Assembly: GCF_036039175.1 (NCBI RefSeq)
Contig: NZ_JAYXKP010000007.1
Span: 62,001-126,000 of the forward strand
Source: Marinilactibacillus sp036039175
GTDB lineage: Bacteria > Bacillota > Bacilli > Lactobacillales > Carnobacteriaceae_A
Direction of reading: 5' to 3'
Length of the DNA stretch: 64,000 nt
Shown: positions 58,916-64,000 of the stretch, in pieces
How positions within the stretch are numbered: position 1 is the first letter of the stretch
Layout of the letters: each line of letters opens with the position of its first letter
Notes under the pieces: model-generated
The model's input: only the letters and a program-made list of their open reading frames with translations
Told to the model about the DNA's origin: nothing
The model's database searches: none
Program-made: the position numbers and the translations under genes

Positions 58916-59932
58916 TTAATCATTGAATAATTTTTTGTAAATAATAGCTAGATCCAGGCTCACTTTCTGAAGGTCAAGCTGTTCAGCAGCATGGCGACCT
59001 GGGGTAGTCAGTGAGGGTAGTTCTTTCTCTAAAATCAATGGAAGTATTTTTTTAAATTCTTCTAGAGTGGATGCTTTGTAAACCACTGTCTTATCGGGTA
59101 ACCACTCTTTATAAATTGGAATATCTCTAACCAATACAGGAATTTCATTAGCTAAAGCTTCTAACAGTACAATACCTTCTGTTTCTTCCTGTGTCATGAA
59201 TAGAAATAAATCACTACCAGAGTAGACATCTCGTAGTTCAGAAGAAGAAACAAATCCAGGGAATCGTACGTTATCTGAAGCGTGTTTAATGGCATTTTGA
59301 ACGGCACGAGTCATAAGAGACTTTGATGTATGTCCAAACCAGAAAAACAAGTATTCAGGATACTGTCTAGCTAAGGTTAAAAAGTCTAGAATACCTTTCC
59401 GTTCGATCAAGTGTCCAACGGAAACAATGACCTTCTGATCTTCGGCCAAGTGATACTGATTTCTGAAGCGCGCGCCATTAGAAGATACTTTAGTAAAATA
59501 AGCGGTATCGACTCCGTTCGATAAAGAAACGATGGGCCGGTTTAATCTGTAATTCAGTAATAGTTTTTTAGAATATACTGTTGGAGTAACAATGATATCT
59601 CCTTGGCGGTAGCAATACTGCAGCCATTTTCTGAAAAGTGGCGCAATCATATTGGATCCACGGAAAGAATTCCTAAAATCTTCCATAGTGGAATGTCCAT
59701 AATAGATGACTTTTTTCCCATCTCTATGAGCTTTTTTCGCCATAAATACGGAGTCGGGAAGTATCGTATTCAAATGCACTACGTCATAGTCTTCTTTAGG
59801 ATTTTCAGTATAAGTCACATTCAAAGATTCTAACATTTGTTTCTGGTGACGAAGTGCTTCACCAATCCCACTTTGAGTGATGACTTTTTCTGAACCTTTA
59901 TACAGTAAGACTTTCTTGTTGAAGTGTTCCAA
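58916..59932 (-). CDS. GT4 glycosyltransferase, diglucosyl-diacylglycerol synthase type
   Basis: 338 residues, GT-B fold. VIYYGHSTMEDFRNSFRGSN and PLFRKWLQYCYRQGDIIVTP are the LafB/BgsA-like signature, and VGHLIERKGILDFL plus the late EETEGIVLLEALANEIPVLV are the donor-binding half of GT4. It likely adds the second glucose to monoglucosyl-diacylglycerol, making the membrane anchor of lipoteichoic acid. It lies 14 bases after the partner transferase. Confidence 0.85.
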   Translation of the reverse strand: MEHFNKKVLLYKGSEKVITQSGIGEALRHQKQMLESLNVTYTENPKEDYDVVHLNTILPDSVFMAKKAHRDGKKVIYYGHSTMEDFRNSFRGSNMIAPLFRKWLQYCYRQGDIIVTPTVYSKKLLLNYRLNRPIVSLSNGVDTAYFTKVSSNGARFRNQYHLAEDQKVIVSVGHLIERKGILDFLTLARQYPEYLFFWFGHTSKSLMTRAVQNAIKHASDNVRFPGFVSSSELRDVYSGSDLFLFMTQEETEGIVLLEALANEIPVLVRDIPIYKEWLPDKTVVYKASTLEEFKKILPLILEKELPSLTTPGRHAAEQLDLQKVSLDLAIIYKKLFND

Positions 59933-59946
59933 TTAAATCCTCATTC

Positions 59947-61128
59947 CTAGAGAGAGAAAACGTGCTGATGCGTATGGGTTCTGATGGCTTCTAAATAGAC
60001 CAGTTCCACATTTTTTCCAAAAGCCTCGATAGAGTACGTTTCTTCGATTTTGTTTTGTGCTGCCAGTTTTTTTGAATCATCAAAATCATCTTGAGCTAAT
60101 AGAGTATAAAGAGAAGACTTGAATTCAGAAAATTGAGTATACTGAAATCCATTCTCTCCATCTTCAATGACGTCAATTAGACAATCATCTTTTCTACATA
60201 AAGCAAATACGCCACTTGCAAGGGCTTCGATATAAGAAAGACCTTGTGTTTCACTAGTAGACGCACTGACAAAAAGATCTCCTGCCTGATAGTAAGTAGC
60301 GATTTCACTAGGATCGACCATGCCGGCGAAGACTACAAAGGCACGAGCGTCTATCTCATCAATAAAATCTTCCAATGTTTCTCTGTAAGGACCATCTCCG
60401 ACAACCAAAAGTCGAAGTTTTGGATCATCAAGTTCTTTAAGGTAAGAAATGATTTCCTCAAGATCTTTTTCTTTAGCGATTCTTCCAACACTGACAAGTA
60501 CGGAACAATCATCTGGTATAGAAAGAGAGCGTCTCAGTGCAGTGATTTCTTGCTGTTTAACAGGTTTGTTGAATTTCTCTAAATCCAAACCTGTTGGAAT
60601 AACATGTAAAGGCTGATTTACCTTGTATCCTTTTAAAAGGGATTCGACTTTTTTTGTCGGAACAATCACGGCATCAGAATGGTTCAAGACTCTTTTGCTG
60701 AACAAAGCAACAGCCTTTTTGCCCCATTTTTTATTTGGTGAGAAATAATGCGTATAATCTTCATAGACAGTGTGATATGTATGCACTATTGGAATCATTA
60801 GAGTCTGAGAGATTCTTCTTGCGATTCTAAACGTGCTGAACTCACACTGAGTGTGAATAACGTCAGGGTTCCAGTCCACAATATGAGACAACACATCATC
60901 ATCCATCGTCAAAGCCACTCGTGCACCGGGATAAATTTTTCCGACACCATAAGAAGGCATTGAATATAAACCCTGCTCTTCATCTATATGAGAGTTGGAT
61001 TTTTCTGATAGAGTCAGTATGCGGACTTCGTGTCCCATGTCTGTCAAAATCTCTTTTAGGTTGATAATAGAAGTGATTACACCGTTAACAGTTGGAGTGT
61101 ACCATTCTGTTGTAATTAATATCTTCAT
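59947..61128 (-). CDS. GT4 glycosyltransferase, monoglucosyl-diacylglycerol synthase type
   Basis: 393 residues from ATG 61128 with GGAGG upstream; an earlier TTG in frame at 61140 is less likely. ILITTEWYTPTVNGVITSII opens the acceptor half, PIVHTYHTVYEDYTHYFSPN the characteristic region of LafA/BgsB-like enzymes, and VSVGRIAKEKDLEEI with SETQGLSYIEALASGVFAL the donor half. It would transfer glucose from UDP-glucose to diacylglycerol. First gene of the pair. Confidence 0.86.
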   Translation of the reverse strand: MKILITTEWYTPTVNGVITSIINLKEILTDMGHEVRILTLSEKSNSHIDEEQGLYSMPSYGVGKIYPGARVALTMDDDVLSHIVDWNPDVIHTQCEFSTFRIARRISQTLMIPIVHTYHTVYEDYTHYFSPNKKWGKKAVALFSKRVLNHSDAVIVPTKKVESLLKGYKVNQPLHVIPTGLDLEKFNKPVKQQEITALRRSLSIPDDCSVLVSVGRIAKEKDLEEIISYLKELDDPKLRLLVVGDGPYRETLEDFIDEIDARAFVVFAGMVDPSEIATYYQAGDLFVSASTSETQGLSYIEALASGVFALCRKDDCLIDVIEDGENGFQYTQFSEFKSSLYTLLAQDDFDDSKKLAAQNKIEETYSIEAFGKNVELVYLEAIRTHTHQHVFSL

Positions 61129-61432
61129 ATCGTCCTCCAAAATTGATTGTCTTCATTATACTCTAAAAATTCTATAAAATAGACTGAATTTCAAAAATAT
61201 CACGCAAATTTTACGAATTGTTAAAAGTACTTGTAATAATGTTCATATGTTTTAATGCTACTATCATCACTGTACGCTTATCCAACTAATTTTGCATCAG
61301 ACCTTAGACTGGTTTTTGATTGCACGAAAGGGTGAAAAGTTCTCTAAAATAAACAGATTCTACGTTGTTTTATATAGTATGATTACGATACAATAAGTAA
61401 AAGCCAATTACAACATTAAGGAGCTAGGATTT
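61129..61432. other. Intergenic region upstream of trpS
   Basis: These 304 bases are AT-rich and hold no ORF with a ribosome site. An imperfect inverted repeat (61293-61324) is visible, and TTGTTT (61365-61370) with TACAAT (61389-61394, 18-base spacer) is a possible promoter for trpS. There is no T-box specifier domain or GGTGGNACC element. Confidence 0.55.
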
Positions 61433-62446
61433 ATGAAAAGAATCATCTTGACAGGAGACCGTCCTACAGGGAAATTGCATCTAGGACATTATGTAGGATC
61501 TCTTCAAAATCGTTTGAACATGCAACAAGATCCAGATAACCATGTTTATGTTATGATTGCTGACCAGCAAGCTTTAACAGATAACGCTAAAACACCTGAA
61601 AAAGTTCAGAAAAGTGTAACAGAAGTGGCACTTGATTATCTTGCAGTAGGGTTGGATCCAGAAAAAACAACTATTTTTATTCAGTCGCAGATTCCTCAAT
61701 TAGCTGAACTGATGATGTATTATTTGAATATCGTTACAGTATCCAGATTGAATCGAAACCCCACAGTGAAATCTGAGATCCAGGAAAAAGGCTTCAATGA
61801 AAGCATACCTGCTGGCTTCTTTATGTATCCTGTCAGCCAAGCTGCCGATATCACAGCTTTTAAAGCAACACACGTGCCAGTAGGAGAGGATCAGAGACCT
61901 ATGCTGGAACAGACAAGAGAAATTGCGCGTGACTTTAATAGGATTTATCATACAGATGCTTTAATTGAACCGGATATCATTTTACCGCCAAAAGGACACG
62001 GAAGATTAGTTGGGATCGATGGCAAAGGGAAAATGAGCAAATCACTCAATAACGGTATTTACTTATCAGATTCAGCAGATGATATTCAGAGAAAAGTTAT
62101 GAGTATGTATACAGATCCGAATCACATCCGAGTGGAAGATCCGGGTCAGATCGAAGGAAACGTTGTATTCACTTATCTTGATGTATTCGATGAAGATACA
62201 GACAAAGTTCAAGAGTTGAAAGATCAATACCAAAAAGGCGGATTGGGCGACGTTAAAATCAAACGTTATTTGAACGATGTGCTTCAAGCTAAACTACAAC
62301 CGATTCGCGAACGCCGAGAAGAGGCTTCAAAAGATTTGGATGCCATTCAAGCTATGCTGAAAGCCGGCAGCGAGAAGGCAGAAAAAGTTGCTGCACAAAC
62401 ACTTGATGAAGTAAAAAGTGCTATGGGAATCAATTATTTCAAATAA
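61433..62446 (+). CDS. trpS: Tryptophan-tRNA ligase
   Basis: 337 residues, class I synthetase. The HxGH motif is HLGH at 16-19 and KMSKS is at 200-204. VPVGEDQRPMLEQTREIARD is characteristic of bacterial TrpRS. It charges tRNA-Trp in the cytoplasm. GGAGC lies upstream of the ATG. A terminator follows. Confidence 0.96.
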   Translation: MKRIILTGDRPTGKLHLGHYVGSLQNRLNMQQDPDNHVYVMIADQQALTDNAKTPEKVQKSVTEVALDYLAVGLDPEKTTIFIQSQIPQLAELMMYYLNIVTVSRLNRNPTVKSEIQEKGFNESIPAGFFMYPVSQAADITAFKATHVPVGEDQRPMLEQTREIARDFNRIYHTDALIEPDIILPPKGHGRLVGIDGKGKMSKSLNNGIYLSDSADDIQRKVMSMYTDPNHIRVEDPGQIEGNVVFTYLDVFDEDTDKVQELKDQYQKGGLGDVKIKRYLNDVLQAKLQPIRERREEASKDLDAIQAMLKAGSEKAEKVAAQTLDEVKSAMGINYFK

Positions 62447-62456
62447 GACAGTTTAT

Positions 62457-62500
62457 GAGATACACGAGAGGCGCCTTAAAGCGTCTTTGTGTATCTTTTC
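62457..62500 (+). terminator. Terminator after trpS
   Basis: AGATACAC(G)AGAGGCGC pairs with GCGTCTTTGTGTATCT, followed by TTTTC. Confidence 0.8.
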
Positions 62501-62529
62501 TATTCTAAAAAAAGAAAGTAGGAGAGGCG

Positions 62530-63036
62530 TTGCTAGAAACGAAAAGATTAAGACTCAGAGACTATACAGAAGAAGATTTTGAATTTCTATATACCTTAAC
62601 TTCAAATCCAAATGTTGTGCGCTACATAGGCATAGGAGAAGTGTATACAAAAGAACAAACAAAAGCTGCTTTAGGGCGAATGTTCAAGTTGTATGAAGGT
62701 AATACGTATATGGGGCTGAAAGTCATCGAGTTAAAAGATAGCGGAACACCGATTGGACATGCTGGGTTTCTCCCTCAAACGATCGAAGGAATAGAATATA
62801 TGGAAATCGGATATTGGATTGCGGAAGAACATTGGAGAAATGGCTACGCTACAGAAATCGCAACGGCCTTGAGAGCATTTGGAGAACAACAGCTCCACTT
62901 AGATGAGATCATTTCTTTAGTTCATGTAGGTAACAAAGGTTCAAGAAAAGTTGCAGAAGCAAATGGGATGCAGATCAAGAAAACGGTTAATTTGAAGGGG
63001 AAAGAGGTTTACGTGTTTTCAACAATGGAAGAATAA
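62530..63036 (+). CDS. RimJ/RimL-type GNAT acetyltransferase
   Basis: 168 residues: ETKRLRLRDYTEEDFEFLYT opens the acetyltransf_3 fold, IGYWIAEEHWRNGYATEIAT is the acetyl-CoA pyrophosphate loop and NKGSRKVAEANGM the fourth motif. It acetylates an amino group on a protein or small molecule. TTG start 62530, with AGGAGAGG just upstream. Confidence 0.87.
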   Translation: MLETKRLRLRDYTEEDFEFLYTLTSNPNVVRYIGIGEVYTKEQTKAALGRMFKLYEGNTYMGLKVIELKDSGTPIGHAGFLPQTIEGIEYMEIGYWIAEEHWRNGYATEIATALRAFGEQQLHLDEIISLVHVGNKGSRKVAEANGMQIKKTVNLKGKEVYVFSTMEE

Positions 63037-63041
63037 TACAA

Positions 63042-63088
63042 AAGAAGGAAGCTCTACTTGAAAAATAGTAGAGTTTCCTTCTTTTTAG
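63042..63088. terminator. Bidirectional terminator
   Basis: A long stem (AAAGAAGGAAGCTCTACT with its complement, one mismatch) separates the convergent GNAT and tyrA genes. Confidence 0.92.
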
Positions 63089-63921
63089 TACCAATCTCTT
63101 CTCTGAGTACTGGCTTTTTTGAAAATGGATTTTAAAGCTACCTCATCGTCTTTGACTAATGTCTGTTTAAGTTTGTCGAGTTCGTCTTCGAATGCTTCGA
63201 TAGAATTTAAGAGAGCAGAACGATTATTCAAAAACAATTCACTCCATAAGTCACCATTAATATCTGCAATGCGGGTAAGTTCTTTGAAACTATTTCCTGC
63301 AAAAGTTAACGTTTCTTCGGAAGCTTGACTGCTATTCACTACAGCAACAGAGAGCGCATGCATCAGTTGACTAACATAAGCGATCTGTTCATCGTGTAGT
63401 TCTGGAGAAACCCGTGAAAGGTTTTTAAATCCGATATCATGGTAAAGTTGTTCCACCAATGCAAGGTTACTTTCTTTGTTAGAAGGAATCGGTGTGATAA
63501 GCGCATTTGCTCCAATAAATCTTTTATGATCAGCTCCAGAAATCCCCTTTTTTTCACTTCCGCGCATTGGATGCGCAAAGACAAAGTCAGCTGTTTCTGG
63601 TAAGAACTGCATCACTTGATCAATGATAGCTGTTTTTACACCGGTCACGTCTGTTAAAATGACTGATGATTTAAATACGTCGCGGTGTTCTTTTACAAAA
63701 AGCGGAATCTGATTTGGATAAAGCGAAAGTAACACAAGATCCATATCAGGTAAAAGGGCTTTTGCATCGGCGTAACCTTTAATGATCAGCGCTTCTTTTT
63801 CTGCAGTTGCAATCGTTTCTGGATCAAGATCCACACCGTAAACCTCTTTGTATCCTGCCGCTTTGAGGCCCATAGCAAATGAACCACCAATCGCGCCTAA
63901 GCCTATAAGTGCAATTTTCAT
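63085..63921 (-). CDS. tyrA: Prephenate dehydrogenase
   Basis: 278 residues. NAD-binding GLGAIGGSFAMG at 7-18, catalytic FAHPMRGSEKKGISGAD, and C-terminal HALSVAVVNSSQA helices as in TyrA. It oxidises prephenate to 4-hydroxyphenylpyruvate in tyrosine synthesis. No ACT domain, so a feedback domain is absent or lies elsewhere. It follows the aroQ end by 11 bases, so it belongs to a shikimate/tyrosine operon running leftwards. TTTAAAGGAG precedes its ATG. Confidence 0.93.
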   Translation of the reverse strand: MKIALIGLGAIGGSFAMGLKAAGYKEVYGVDLDPETIATAEKEALIIKGYADAKALLPDMDLVLLSLYPNQIPLFVKEHRDVFKSSVILTDVTGVKTAIIDQVMQFLPETADFVFAHPMRGSEKKGISGADHKRFIGANALITPIPSNKESNLALVEQLYHDIGFKNLSRVSPELHDEQIAYVSQLMHALSVAVVNSSQASEETLTFAGNSFKELTRIADINGDLWSELFLNNRSALLNSIEAFEDELDKLKQTLVKDDEVALKSIFKKASTQRRDWY

Positions 63922-63932
63922 TTCAAACTCCT

Positions 63933-64000
63933 TTAAACGGATTTTTCTTCTAAAGCATGAATCGCTAGTGTATAACCTGTAGGACCAAATCCAGAGATCT
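63933..64000 (-). CDS. aroQ: 3-dehydroquinate dehydratase type II, C-terminal end
   Basis: Only the last 22 codons lie in the window. They read as the closing strand and helix of type II dehydroquinase (ISGFGPTGYTLAIHALEE, then KSV and TAA at 63933-63935). The gene starts beyond the right edge. With tyrA 11 bases downstream, it indicates an aromatic amino-acid operon. Confidence 0.7.
   Translation of the reverse strand, partial: ISGFGPTGYTLAIHALEEKSV

Noticed and set aside
61129..61432. T-box leader for trpS
   Set aside because: No T-box sequence of the GGTGGNACCGCG type and no terminator immediately before the gene were found.

Overview
The window reads as a stretch of ordinary chromosome from a low-GC Gram-positive bacterium. 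The glycolipid synthase pair, the PTS-based sugar uptake, the FabV-type enoyl reductase, the strong Shine-Dalgarno sequences, the frequent TTG/GTG starts and the many lipoproteins point to Lactobacillales. The c-di-GMP genes and the glycine-betaine binding protein would suit a motile, salt-tolerant member of the Carnobacteriaceae such as Alkalibacterium or Marinilactibacillus; that genus-level guess is inference. I found no rRNA, tRNA, prophage, transposase or CRISPR array.

Layout. 0-5 kb: a VOC protein, an ECF sigma factor broken by an in-frame amber codon with its intact anti-sigma partner, a DUF2691 protein, the DEAD-box helicase DbpA and two small lipoproteins. 5.6-15 kb: a membrane GGDEF-EAL protein, a disulfide-reductase-like flavoprotein, a probable modified-cytosine-dependent restriction nuclease of the PvuRts1I/AbaSI type, an MGMT-type protein, FabV, a glyoxalase II-like hydrolase and a frameshifted ASCH gene. 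15-20.6 kb: a TetR / MMPL exporter / secreted heptad-repeat protein module. 20.7-29.8 kb: an epoxide-hydrolase-like protein, DUF998, a LacI / GH13 / PTS alpha-glucoside operon with two matching operators, a hexapeptide acyltransferase, a SerA-like dehydrogenase, an acetate transporter and a DUF985 cupin.

29.9-33 kb: an operon of an alpha/beta hydrolase, a condensation/alcohol-acetyltransferase-like enzyme and a zinc-ribbon membrane protein. 33-39.4 kb: a complete ascorbate-type PTS locus (PRD regulator with built-in EIIA, EIIB, EIIC, small helical protein, class II aldolase, P-loop kinase). 39.5-46 kb: aspartate racemase, LysR, a DUF2975/HTH pair, an orphan OpuAC, a GGDEF cyclase and an ion channel. 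46-54 kb: hydrolase, rhodanese, DUF188, an HD phosphohydrolase, a 51/52-bp tandem repeat array, an M20 peptidase, a CPBP protease and an ABC transporter. 54-64 kb: the MoxR/DUF58/transglutaminase operon, two glycolipid glycosyltransferases, trpS, a GNAT enzyme, tyrA and the 3' end of aroQ.

The genes are mostly short operons separated by clear rho-independent terminators, many of them bidirectional between convergent genes. Three loci show lesions visible in the sequence: the sigma factor amber, the ASCH frameshift and the LacI start codon (ATT where ATG is expected). The most interesting loci are the AbaSI-like nuclease, the self-contained PTS/kinase/aldolase locus with its EIIA only in the regulator, the tandem repeat array, and the conserved-looking hydrolase/acyltransferase/membrane operon of unknown product.
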